DNA of 64,000 bases from Polytrichum commune. Lineage: Eukaryota; Streptophyta; Polytrichopsida; Polytrichales; Polytrichaceae. The position numbers and the translations under genes were made by a program. The notes under the pieces were generated by a model that searched no databases, had not been told where the DNA came from, and was given only the letters and a program-made list of their open reading frames with translations. Location of the stretch: positions 5,582,501 through 5,646,500 of the forward strand of contig OX485807.1 in the NCBI GenBank assembly GCA_950295325.1, in the 5' to 3' direction. This document shows, piece by piece, positions 36,572 to 47,491 of this stretch. The number at the start of each line of letters is the position of its first letter. The first letter of the stretch is position 1.

Positions 36572-36981
36572 TTGGGGTTTAAGAGGGTTTTTCTATAAGA
36601 ACTTTATATAATAAGTACGAACCAAGGGACCGGACCTTGGGCTGAAAGCCAAGATTTGTGGAGGCGGTTGACTTGGCATGGAATTTGCTACCCATCTCAC
36701 AGACACAACGCTACCTTATTCCCTGCACCAAACTCATTCTTAAGTTCATTAGCCCCACGTCACGGGCCAAAAAATTAATAATAATAGGCTTAATTTGGTG
36801 TACTGCTACTAGGACTACTGGAACCGACCCTGCCGGCAAGCAGTCAGGCACTTGGTCGGGGGTGGTATATATATGTATATTAACTTACTCAGGTCGCACT
36901 CCACTATTCCGCGTTCTCTTTCTCTTTTTGTGAGGCAAATGAAATCAATGAACAGGGTGAACTGACTGCTGGTTTACAAAG

Positions 36982-37074
36982 GATTTGGGCGAACCAATCC
37001 ATACACTTGTTCCTTGTTGGATGTCTAAGCCCTTGTCTCTAAGGAACCAGTGAACGGGTTGGTTCGCCCCAACC
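36982..37074 (+). mobile_element. 93-bp Mutator-like mini-MITE, copy 3
   Basis: Ends GATTTGGGCGAACCAATCC and, inverted, GGTTGGGGCGAACCAACCC. Flanks TTTACAAAG (36,973-36,981) and TTTACAGAG (37,075-37,083) match at 8 of 9 positions. The length equals the other two copies. Confidence 0.88.
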
Positions 37075-37364
37075 TTTACAGAGGTGCGAGGTTTCAGGAA
37101 ATTATGCATTGTTTATGAGGAATATATGGAATGTACCTCAAATTCATAGAGAAACCCCGAATGATCGCAATATGTAACTCGGAAACGTGAGGATTTTGAC
37201 CAATTAAGCCCAAAACTCTCCTCGGACGCTTGATGCGATGCTTCATTTGGTTGCCGACAAACGTGCAAGGTGATTGGGACCCAAATTTATCATCATTCGT
37301 GTCAATACCATTCGAAGTCGTATTAACATTAGGGGCGGGTTTTGTTTAGGTATGGAGGTCGGAG

Positions 37365-37600
37365 AGAGGGAGTTATTGAATATGAGTGTACCCTCTCATC
37401 AAACCAACATGAACACTTGAGGCCCTATAGCCTTGTTGTTGATTGATATCAAATGACCTCGAGCACACAAATACAGGGACTTTACAAACTGATTATGGTG
37501 TCGAATCGACTAAAAAAAGGTAATTTTTGGTTTGCATACTATTTTGAGGACTTTTATGTTGGATGAATGAGAGGTTCTTGCATGGTATGTAGACCCGAAT
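37365..37600. mobile_element. TIR element with CCTCTCATTCATCCAACATA ends, copy 3
   Basis: Left GAGTGTACCCTCTCATCAAA; right, inverted, AACCTCTCATTCATCCAAC. The interior GATATCAAATGACCT matches the position of the same phrase in copies 1 and 2. Confidence 0.6.
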
Positions 37601-37849
37601 GATATAGAAACAAAAACACCTTCAAATATCCATACCATAGAGGAGGGGGGGGGGGTGACTCCTTGGGGAGGCTTGTAATCACGTGCGATTGAGCGGTATC
37701 ATTGTAGGGGTAGTTTGATGGCCCGGACCTATTAATGGACCATTTAATTAACTCACTTAATTACCTAATTTCATGGTGTTTTAAGGGTCCATATATTTAC
37801 TTACAAATTGTGTAGGGGGGGAGGGGCATGTTTCATTGTAACAAATTGA

Positions 37850-38828
37850 AGTATATAAGAAAAATGAAGTCAAGAGACATAAATTTCTTCTAAAAATTTG
37901 AGTGCCAAAACTAAGACCAGGTTGACAAGGAATGGCACCATGAAACATTGAGTTCCAAATGGCAGTTTATTTTTTTGTAATGACAACCAAAATTTCTAGA
38001 TTTCAATAACTTAGGTATAAAAGATGTTGCCATTACACACTCAACAACACAAACTCCACACAAACACTCCATTTTCAACATGAAGATAATTTATCCCACG
38101 TGGTATATTATATCTAAAAACACTAAATTGGACATAACATCACTCATCTGATGAGCTATGTTCATGCGCCCCGCAATAGATTCAAGAAGAAAGCCTCTAG
38201 ATGCCAGAATCCCAGTGCTTTAGACCAAACATGAAGTCAAGGCTGCTAAACACAACTCATCAGATGAGCAATGATACGGAGATGTTATATATGGCCTTAT
38301 GTTAGTTACAATCCAATGTGGTCTACCAGAAATTCCAAAATTTGAAGTACAAACAATAAACTACACCATATCCCGGGGAGTGCACTTAAAGTTAAGATTA
38401 GGAATACACGTGAGTGCGTTTTAATGGCATACCCCCTACAATACTTGGCCTTAAAATAGTTTTTAAATTAATAATTTTTAAGTGCCAAATCATTTACGTA
38501 TATATCTATCACTTGGTATAAATTTCAAGACAAAAAGTTTTTTAAAATTTATTAAAAAAATGATAGAAGTTTGAACTAAAATGCGTTGTTTTTTGCTTCA
38601 AAAATAAATTTAAAAATATTTACAATTGATTATTTTTTGAAATTTATATAACAAGAACTTAGAATGTGTTTAACAACTTCATATTTTTTTTACAATTTTT
38701 AGATGATTTTTTAGTACATACATAGGGGGGTCAAAATTACGCACCCACGTGATTCCTAGTCTTAACTTTAAGTGCACTCCCCGAGCACCATATGCTTGGT
38801 TGCACCATTCCAACTTCTAAATCACCCC
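37850..38828 (+). repeat. Segmental duplicate of 34,705-35,130 with two insertions
   Basis: Same order of phrases as the first copy, interrupted twice. About 38,141-38,287 is an inserted block with ATAACATC and inverse GATGTTAT ends and inner CTCATCTGATGAG/CTCATCAGATGAG repeats. The hAT-like MITE lies at 38,372-38,785. After the second insert the duplicate resumes with GGTTGCACCATTCCAAC, matching GGTCGCACCAATCCAAC in the first copy. Confidence 0.85.
38372..38785. mobile_element. hAT-like MITE, family B, with proven insertion site
   Basis: 414 bp. Inverted repeats of about 50 bp: CCCGGGGAGTGCACTTAAAG on the left and, inverted, CTCGGGGAGTGCACTTAAAG on the right, then GTTAAGANTAGGAAT. The 8-bp direct flank CACCATAT occurs at 38,364-38,371 and 38,786-38,793. 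The paralogous empty site at 35,089-35,096 has it once. The interior is AT-rich and non-coding. Confidence 0.93.
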
Positions 38829-38992
38829 CCTTGGATCCATACCCTTCTGATACCAGAAAAAAAATGAAGTGAAATCCTCAGTACACTTGCCCAAAGGGCG
38901 TCAAAGGAAGACGAAATTAGACCAACAGTGGACATAATACAAATACTGGAATATGAGTTGCCATACTGTGTGTGGTGGCACTGCAGAGTGAG

Positions 38993-39256
38993 GCAATTAA
39001 GGGCCTGGGATTCGTGGCACTCAAGTAAAATCATCCGTGCGGATGAAAAAAACACAGGAATCATCTAAATGGCTATTTTTGGGCAATTTGATTCCGGAAA
39101 TAGAGTCAAAGGCCCCGAATTAGTCTAGTGACGTCACATTCGAATGAATCGGCCCTCAACCCCATAGGGGGGCTTTTTTTATTGGAGCCACTTCATCCAC
39201 GATATCTTGGATGGATGATTTTACTTGAGTGCCACGAATCCCCAGCCGCAATTAAG
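38993..39256. repeat. Inverted pair of about 45 bp around a short spacer
   Basis: GGGATTCGTGGCACTCAAGT at about 39,005 continues into AAAATCATCC. The inverse, GGATGATTTTACTTGAGTGC then CACGAATCCCCAG, lies at about 39,210-39,245. The right arm overlaps the dispersed repeat shared with 26.7 kb. Confidence 0.7.
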
Positions 39257-39339
39257 TGGAGGGAGACAAAGAATGAGAACCGCAGCCGGGTTTTCGTTGA
39301 AGTTTTGGCTGCAGGAATAGTCACTTAACAGCACAATGA

Positions 39340-39560
39340 TCGGGGAGAACCGGCAGTTAGTTACAAATGAACCGGTTGAGTTTGAGAAATAACTGGTTTG
39401 AAGCTCAAGACTGCAGGAAAATTATCGATCATTTTAGAGGAATTTATAGAAGAATATACCCCAGTTTAAGAAAGGAAAACCGGAGGATGTGAACATGTAA
39501 GCGGTTGGATTAGCAAACACTAGGATCTCAACCGATTATTATGCCCAAACAATCTCCCCA
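39340..39560 (+). repeat. Dispersed repeat, inverted copy at 45,560-45,760
   Basis: AACCGGTTGAGTTTGAGAAA, ATTATCGATCATTTTAGAGG and CTAGGATCTCAACCGAT reappear inverted at 45.6 kb (CTCAAACTCAACCGC, CCTCTAAAATGATCGGTAAT, TGAGATCCTAGTGTTT). A weaker forward copy lies at about 37,085-37,235. Confidence 0.65.
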
Positions 39561-40263
39561 ATCACTGTAACAGCACTGTGGCAGCAAGCAGGCCATGAGC
39601 ACTGCCAACCCCAGATGAGATGCCTTTTGTAATGACAGTGATGAAGGGCATCGGATGATGATAAGCAACTACACCGTTTAGTTTAGGGTCTTTAGTGTCA
39701 CTCACTGTTTGGAGTCACACAATGCTATAACTTTTGATGTGGAATGTGAGTGTTTACCAAGTTGGGTTGTTCGTTTTCTATGATGTCCCAAACCGGCATA
39801 TTTGACCTTTGTTGGTAGATAATGGAATTTGTAGTAAAGAGTTGTAGCATACCGTAATTAATTTCGTATAGTAGCTAGGTGACACTAAATACCATAATCG
39901 ATGTAACTTCCTAACTTACTTACGAGAAGGGGGGGGGGAGTGTGGTGTTAAACCTCCCCTTATGAACTTTTATAAGGGGGGGGGTCTGCTAGGATAATGA
40001 TTAGGGTTGGGGTCATGACTAGGACCTACAATCCACAACTCTTAGACAACCCCTGAGAAGAAGAAGAAGAAGAAAATCAATTTTTTTTTAACCCGACCCT
40101 AAAATGTTGTCCTCCTTGCCTGACTTAAAAAAGAGACATGCCCTTGCATTCCTGAAGGTTGCGTTGTCCATAAAACCCATATTGAGTGCACTTGACCTTC
40201 AAGGTCTAGCATCCAATATATACGTTCACTTCCACTTAACCCATTTGAAGTTAGTGTGACCAC

Positions 40264-40350
<87 letters not shown>
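40264..40350. repeat. Compound (TA)n(GA)n microsatellite
   Basis: About 12 TA units followed by about 32 uninterrupted GA units, the longest simple repeat in the window. Confidence 0.97.
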
Positions 40351-40355
<5 letters not shown>

Positions 40356-40723
40356 TTTATGTTGCTTATGATTTAACATGTGAAGATTTTATTTAATGTA
40401 AGGTGTTGGTTTCAAGTCTAAAAAAGACTAAGAAAAAAACCTGGGATCTTGGACCCACGTCATTTCCACCTGGACTAGTCAATTAAAGTGGCCCACATCA
40501 ATTATTTCCACGCTAATTACCCTCTCTCCCCCCCCCCCCAAAAAAAAAACACACACACACTAATAATAGGACTATTTGTGAAGCGCAATGGATAAGAAAG
40601 GAGGCATTCAATCGACGCTCCGCCCGGAAAGTAGAGAGCCGCAAGAGCTGTGCCGGTTCAACTTATGAATCGTTGCGGTAAGAAAATGAAAAGCACGAAT
40701 CGGTCGAGCGAGTAAACTAAGTA

Positions 40724-41170
40724 AGGGGCGGTTTACACTATGGACCATGAAGTCGTCCCACGGCCGTCTAAGCGATGTGATTGGACGTTGAAGTCGTCCC
40801 GGGACGACTTGGGTTTACACCAAGGAAAAAATGGCAGAGTGACCACGGAGGTTGAGGTCCACAAAATATTGTTTTTTAAGCCTACTCTATCCACTGCCAT
40901 GGTCCAACGGGTTTTCCGTTGGGACAAGCAAAAGAGGTGGTCCGGGAAAAAGAGCAAGGGCCCATGTCAGAAAAATGCCGTTTTAAGCCTTTTTGGTGCA
41001 TGGTCATTCTTCATGGTCCACATTCGGTTTACACCTAGTGAAGGGCCCATGAACCATGAAAACTAATATTTTAGTAACTCGGACCATGGAAGTCGTCCCA
41101 TGAAGTCGTCCCACGCAAAATAGGCCTGTTACATGGGACGACTTCATGGTCCATAGTGTAAACCGCCCCT
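40724..41170. mobile_element. Tourist/PIF-like MITE with near-perfect 39-bp inverted repeats
   Basis: 447 bp. Both ends read AGGGGCGGTTTACACTATGG and continue with ACCATGAAGTCGTCCCA. TA flanks both sides (40,722-40,723 and 41,171-41,172). The core AAGTCGTCCC recurs five or more times inside in both orientations, including the palindrome AAGTCGTCCCGGGACGACTT at about 40,790-40,810. The near-identity of the ends suggests recent movement. Assignment to PIF/Harbinger rests on the termini and is tentative, since a TA duplication also fits Tc1/mariner. Confidence 0.85.
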
Positions 41171-41179
41171 TAGAATGAA

Positions 41180-42070
41180 TGGGTCTCTGAAGAGAAGCAT
41201 CATGATCCGTGTGAGCAGCGAGAGAGAGAGAGAGAGAGGCGTATTTGAAGGAGCTCACAAGGCTCCCCTTGAACCTGCAAAACGTGAAGGCCCTCCATGG
41301 GGGAAGGGGAATTTAAAGAAGCTTGTGTAATGAACCAACCCACTGCTTTGAAGAGGCTCACATGTAAGTTACACCGTCCACCGCATGCAGAGAGAAACAT
41401 AATAATATATATAAGGCCGACCCTAACAAAACCGGTGACTCCATTTAACTTGCGCCACTCTTCCTTCCCAGGCTCACACCACCACACCACATACAATTGA
41501 ATTGGCCCTTAATAATAAGGGCACATCAATGTGCGAGCGGGACTCATGGTTGCCTTGAGCGATACTTTGCTCCTCACGGCTTTCATGGCCGGCCGGGGCG
41601 GGGAATTAATCCTTCTCTCTTTCAACTTCACTCATTCTATCCCATGCGTCCCGGGTGGCCGGCATCAAATGCTCCCTAAGGGTGAGTATGTTTCCGTGTA
41701 AGCCGCTCGTCCGCTAGATTCTAGAGGATAGTGGGTTTGGAGGTGCTCGCATGGGTTTCAGCGTGAGTTGTCATCCAACCACGTTTTGGTGGTCTGCTGG
41801 AATGTGGAGGGCTGTAAATACAGGTTGCTAGATTTTTTATGTGCTTGTTGAGGAAGTTTTAACCTACAGGTGTTGGTCAGTGAAGTTTTTGAAGATCGGT
41901 TTTAGGAGGAGGAGGAGGTTAGTACTCGGGCATGGATTTTGAGAAGATGGGAGTAGCTAGTTGGTGCATACGGACCTTACCTCACCAGGTTCCCTCTACA
42001 TTTGGACGGGTTTGTCCTTATTCACACTAGAATTTGGTGGGCGAGTAGCCTACATGGAAACTCAAACTAA
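41180..42070. other. Intergenic stretch, partly GC-rich
   Basis: Short GA run at 41,220-41,239 and GC-rich patches around 41,500-41,700 (GGCCGGCCGGGGCGGGG). Frames of 60-98 codons on both strands show no recognisable domain. Nothing functional is supported. Confidence 0.35.
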
Positions 42071-42072
42071 TG

Positions 42073-42832
42073 CTCCTTTGGTAAGATGAAATTATATAAG
42101 TGCAAACTCAATTTCATGATTTTATAAACCAATTTAGCAATAGGTTCTATCAATTTCATTGGAATCATGAACCAAGTTTATTACATAAACAACCAATTTG
42201 GCTTGAATTTGCAGCCAATTTCACTACGTGTTGTGAACGATTTCACCATTTGGTACCCATATTCACAACTTTACAAAATCAATTTCATGAGTTATATAAT
42301 TTTATTTGACAAAGAACGGTACATCATGTATAAGATTCTTCTAGTCACTCCCCACAACTAGCTCTACCAAAATGTCAACTGACCTCTCTTGTCCAACCTT
42401 GGACCATGTCCGAGGTGCTTGCTTGTACATCATCATTAATTCGACCTAATATTAGTGCTTGCTTCCGGCTTTGTAATGAAAGACCAAAGAAAATTCAACA
42501 TCAAGGCTAGAGGCTTTGAGGTAAACACATAACAAAGAGGAACCAATGAACAACAAGAAGGCAAAACGAGGAGGCGAGAAGTTGAGAAGTTGAGAATATG
42601 ACCACCGCTTAGTGTGAAAAGATTTGTAAAATTAATTTGAAAGATTCACGAAGTTGCTAGAAGTAAAGGGTCCAATATCATGTTAAGTCGGTTTAGAAGA
42701 ATTGTGAACTAAATTTTGAAGGTTCATGAAATCAGTAGACCACTCTGGTAACATTGGTTGAAACGTTCATGAATTAGCTTGGAACCTTCATTAATTTGAG
42801 TTTGCACTTTTATGGAAATCATCTTACCAAAG
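42073..42832. mobile_element. Non-autonomous TIR element of about 760 bp
   Basis: Ends CTCCTTTGGTAAGATGA and, inverted, TTCCTTTGGTAAGATGA. Both are followed at about 10 bp by AAGTGCAAACTCAA. TAA occurs just outside each end, but with a short offset on the left, so the target duplication is uncertain. The interior has CAATTTCAT/ATGAAATTG-like repeats and no transposase. Confidence 0.65.
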
Positions 42833-42839
42833 GAATAAT

Positions 42840-44135
42840 TTTTGCATCATGGGTCAATGGCCTTCAAGCTATGATATCAAGTGGCCCTAACTTGTCTACA
42901 ACCCTAGAAATGTTGTGTCCACAATTTCTCATCATGACACTATTTGGCAACATAAGTGATTCATTAAAAATGATTTTATGTTATTTTACATTATGGCATA
43001 TACTATAAGGTGTGAGGAATGCGAGGAGATATATACACCTTAGGGAGTTCACCAGGAAAATTTAGTTTTTACCAAATGTCGTGAGTTGAATATAGGGTAC
43101 AATTTAAATCTTTGACATAATAATTACTATATTAGACATTAAAGTAACAAAGTATCAATCTAAAACCAAATCATGGGTATATATAATAGCAATTTACAAA
43201 TTCCATGGTACTAGGTTCACATTTTTTCTAATGTAGTATGCACATAAAACTTTTGCATTTTTTTCCTATAGTAGGTTCTATGGGGATGGATGAAGACGTG
43301 CTACATTTGTATTAAAATATGGATGTACCATGGACAAAAAGGATGACAAAGTTTGGAGGTTCTGAGGTTTAGGGTTCTCAGTTCGATCACAACATTGAGA
43401 TTATAAAGTTGTTATGGACGCTACAGATTGGGTCGGAAAGGCAAAGTGACAAAAAAAAAACATCAATATTTGATGAAGAGGTAATTAGGGGTTAGCATGT
43501 CTAGTTGTATGTGTCTTCTTCTTCTTCTTCTTCTTGGTGCAGATAGTGAGTCTTTTGTGCCTTGAATGAATATAGTTGACTAAACTATTCAAGTTGTAGT
43601 ACTAAGCACACGCTACATCATCGCTAGTGAAAGGGAAAACATGTAGGAGGTGCACAGTGCTAAAGAGCATAGATGATTGATAATTCTTCCCATATGATGG
43701 ATGCTTTACATTTGGTTGTTAAATTGTTTGACAATGTATGGAAACCGTTTCTAGGTTTTTATAGTTAATATAGAGTCCTTTACAAACACATAGCTAAAAA
43801 CTAATAAAAATTAGTAGAATTTGGAAAAAATGCTTGAAAGACCACTTCATTATAATATTAGGATCACTTGAATTCATAAACGTTGTCATAATAGCCCCCC
43901 ATTGAAATACTTGGTTAATGCACATGTGTACCAAATGGAAGTCATCCATCGAGATGGTGATGACGGAAATCATCCCTATGGATCAGTTAAGTGATAAAAC
44001 CCTAGTGTTACCAAGTTCTCGATTGGCACATCAAGTTAACATAAGCTTACTTGCTGAGTGGGCGCTGAGTCAATTTGTCTTAGTAAAGGGAGCCAGCTTG
44101 GACTACATCTTACAGTGGAGGATGCAGCAAGAGTA
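42840..44135. other. Unrecognised intergenic stretch
   Basis: AT-rich, with a (CTT)n run at about 43,508-43,535. No recognised gene or bounded element. Confidence 0.4.
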
Positions 44136-44345
44136 GATGGGTCTTAAATGGATACTTTCCTCATAACATTATTCAGATCTATAACAATGTTATGTGGGAC
44201 TGACACAATTCCATGGAATATTCTTCACATTTGATGTGAATGTGGGAATATTTCGTGGAATATTCACAGTCCCACATAACGTTGTTATGAATCCAAATAA
44301 TGTTATGTTGTCTATCCCACTTCTCCTTGAATATGATACGTGCGA
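44136..44345 (-). mobile_element. TA-flanked MITE fragment with a nested foldback MITE (44,162-44,307)
   Basis: The family end TAGATGGGTCTTAAATGG starts at 44,134 and is followed by ATACTTTCCTC. A 146-bp palindrome interrupts it: arms of about 60 bp start ATAACATTATT on both sides and share ATAACAATGTTATGTGGGAC (ATAACAACGTTATG in the other arm). The host MITE resumes with ATCCCACTTCTCCTTGAATA, matching AGCCCAGTTCTCCTAGGATA of the 53.0-kb copy. Confidence 0.65.
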
Positions 44346-45311
44346 TTAAGGTAGCCATCCCATTCCCGATTAGTTAAACAATTTGGTGTACTATGTGTTG
44401 TTTAGGTGTGATCAAAGGGGATAAAAAAATTCCGCGTGTAGAGAAATAGAAATAAGAAACAATTCGTGCTTTTTCATATTTTTTTGTTGTTGCAAATAAC
44501 CGAATTACTATGATTTTTCCTAAGAATTACTATGAATATAAGTAATCAGAGATTGATATTGTGATGCACAGAAATAGGTCGACCTACGCTGCAAAAATGA
44601 GGTGGTGGTCGGGAATGGGTTGGCTACCATAGCACAAGATTGCTCGATATGCCTAATTGCCTGATTATTTGGAGTCGGTAACTTGGTAGTTGGTTGTGAA
44701 GTTTGAAGCTTGAGAATTGGAATTATGCAATGTTTAGTTCAATTTGGAGGCTTCAATCTACGACGGATGTGGTGGAGATTGAGAGAAATTTGTTTTCTTG
44801 AACACAAAATCGCCAATTTGGTGCAATCTTTTTATTAGTTAAAGCCACAAATGCTGCCACTATTCTTTGAAATGTCGCCACGATTACTCTTTTTGGAATG
44901 TATGTTTTGCAATTAGCAGTTGAGATAAAACATCCCACCTTATAGTCAACTAGTCAATACTTCCAAAAAACAAACAATAGGCTAGCCATAAACATATACT
45001 TCTTAGCTCTGTACCGACTTCTCATTGGATATGAAGGACGCAATTAGTTCAAGATGATTAGCAAATCCGAATCATCTTAGTCGATTTCCACTAATAATCC
45101 CAAAATGTGGAATACTATAATGTGTGTGTGCTATGTCTTGGCTCCTTCTAAAGTAGCTCCTTCCACATCTGTAGCAGTGGTGTCATTGCCACTATAGCTA
45201 TAAGGCACCTCCACCTAAGACGCTATAAGCCCCTTCACCACCCCCCTCCTAAACCCACATGAGTTATAGGTCCAATTACATAGGATAACCACATAAGATC
45301 CACACACCCAA

Positions 45312-45336
45312 ATAGATAGATAGATAGATAGATAGA
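45312..45336. repeat. (GATA)n microsatellite
   Basis: Six tandem ATAG units. Confidence 0.95.
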
Positions 45337-45881
45337 AATGCTAACCCCCCAACAGTGGAAAGCATACATGAAGAGTCTCTTCACCCGAAGGCTGTTGCCA
45401 CGTCCACACACCATATTGTTGGTAAGAAGCCAAAAAAGTTGGAGTATGCCTAAGCAATTTAAGATAATGTTTTGAAGGACTTGTATATCAAAATCATTCC
45501 CGAAGCTTGATCCAAGAGCAGTCTACTTACAGTATTTATCCGAGGCAGTGTCCAGAGAGATTTTTGAGCATAATCGACTGAGATCCTAGTGTTTCCAAGC
45601 CCAACCAGTTCCATGTTGACATCTTTTGATACTTTCCTTTATTAATTTAAGGAAAATTATGTAAATTCCTCTAAAATGATCGGTAATTTTCCTATTGTTT
45701 TGAACTTCAACTGGCTATTTCTCAAACTCAACCGCTTCATCCATAACTACACTATTTTATCTATTCAGGTGGGTTACCATTCAGAGTTACATGTTGCTAT
45801 AAATTTTTATGGGCTCTTCCCATTCATTGAACTGAGGTTAGGTGGAGACTGAAAAGTGCGACGTGTGTGCCCCAAAATAGA

Positions 45882-45882
45882 A

Positions 45883-45922
<40 letters not shown>

Positions 45923-45933
45923 ATAATAATAAT
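45882..45933. repeat. Compound (ACT)n(AAT)n microsatellite
   Basis: Thirteen ACT units run into four TAA units. Confidence 0.95.
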
Positions 45934-46249
45934 GTTTCTGTATAATACTTCATTAAACTTACGGCTACCGTATCATCAAGTGGAAGTATGAGCTCTGTAT
46001 TTATTTATTTATTTATTTAAAAAATGGGGGGAGAGTGGCCATGATGGCAAGCAATAAAGCTTCACGTCGTACTTATCAAGAATGTCACATTGTCTCGGTG
46101 CCGAGCGGAAAGAAAGAAAGAAAGAAAGAAAGACGTCAAAAACCGTCCCCAATAACATATTGGGAGTTTGGTTGGACTTGGCCGGGCAGGGCAAGTAAAT
46201 TAAAGTAATAAAAAAAGTGTATCTATATATGCAGCTGACAGTCTATATA

Positions 46250-46600
46250 AAGTAGATGCACCTAATTCAATGTTCGATCTTAATGGACATTTGACCGGTT
46301 GTATGGTTGGGTGTGAATTCAAGAACAAACACCAAACAAGACACGTGTCGAAAAGAGATTGGATTGTGTGCTAAAAAATTTGTTAACCACTCCAGACGCA
46401 ACAAACCAACGTAATGGGAAAAACCTACCGTATATGATCATTCAATAACGTAAAGAAATCTTCACTTTGATGATGAATAATATATCCAAAAATTATGAGG
46501 AACGTGACTATGGACGTGTATTGGGTTTGCTAATCATCTTGCACTAGTTGAATGCGTTTTCATATCCCTACAAAAGTGTCCGTTTAAGACCGGCTTACCC
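46250..46600 (+). mobile_element. TA-flanked MITE copy
   Basis: 351 bp with TA at both borders (46,248-46,249 and 46,601-46,602). Ends AAGTAGATGCACC and, inverted, GGGTAAGCCGGTCTTAAACG. The interior has GGTTGGGTGTGAATTCAAG, AGACACGTGTCGAAAAGAG and ATCTTCACTTTGATGATGAA, matching the 52.7-kb copy in order. Confidence 0.7.
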
Positions 46601-46893
46601 TAATATATATATATATTGCATGTGTAACTCAAGCTTTTCCAACCAGCTCAAAGTGAATAGTAAATTGGCATCAGGCGCAGAGGAACTCTAATTGTTTTTT
46701 TGTTTTTGTTTTTTAACTTTTTGTTTAACTTTAAAAGTATAAAGTTGTAGTGCGTGTGTCACGGTAGTACTTTTTGAGTGTGTGTGTGAGAAATCTTTTG
46801 GGCCGCCCGCCCCTCACGTCCTTTGCGTATTGAAGTACAAATTCCCCTCCCCCAAATCATTTCTTACTCATAGCCTCGCCCTTGGCTGCCCAC

Positions 46894-46936
46894 GTTGTTG
46901 TTGTTGTTGTTTTTTTTTTTTTTTTTTTTTTTTTTT
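46894..46936. repeat. (GTT)n and poly-T tract
   Basis: Five GTT units lead into 27 T bases. The frames running through it are artefacts of the tract. Confidence 0.95.
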
Positions 46937-47491
46937 CCCTCCTTTCTCTTTCTCCTTCCTTGTGCTTGCAATTGGCATCCTTTCATGAGTTGGCCGGCGG
47001 GATGGTGATAATTACAAATACCATCATTTATACAGCTACAAGATATGCCATTATTGAGCTTTCATGGTTCAATGTGGATCGTCATCCACAAAATATAATA
47101 ACAAGAATAATTTTGATGGCATGATGCCCGAAACCCTCCGAACAAAAAAAATGATCCATGCGAGCCACGACCATTTACTAAAGTTTTCTTCGATCGGTTT
47201 GCATGAGTCAAGGTAGAATGTGGGCCTTACGCGATCACTTTGGTTAATTGGACACTTAAGGTACACTGACGAACAATACTAATCACATTTTGAACAGACT
47301 TATCTTCAATAGACAACCACGAACAATTCACATGTTCTTTTTTATATTTGAAAATTGGATATGATATTGCACTAACTTGTGCACATGTATGCAAAATTTC
47401 ACATTACATTGATAGTAAGAAAGTGGGTTGCAAAACCAAATGAGAAATTATATACAAATACTTAGTTTTGTTCAAGTTGCCTACAAAATCT

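Noticed and set aside
46782-47124. Cys/Phe-rich frames
   Set aside because: They translate the GTT and poly-T tract and have no independent support.
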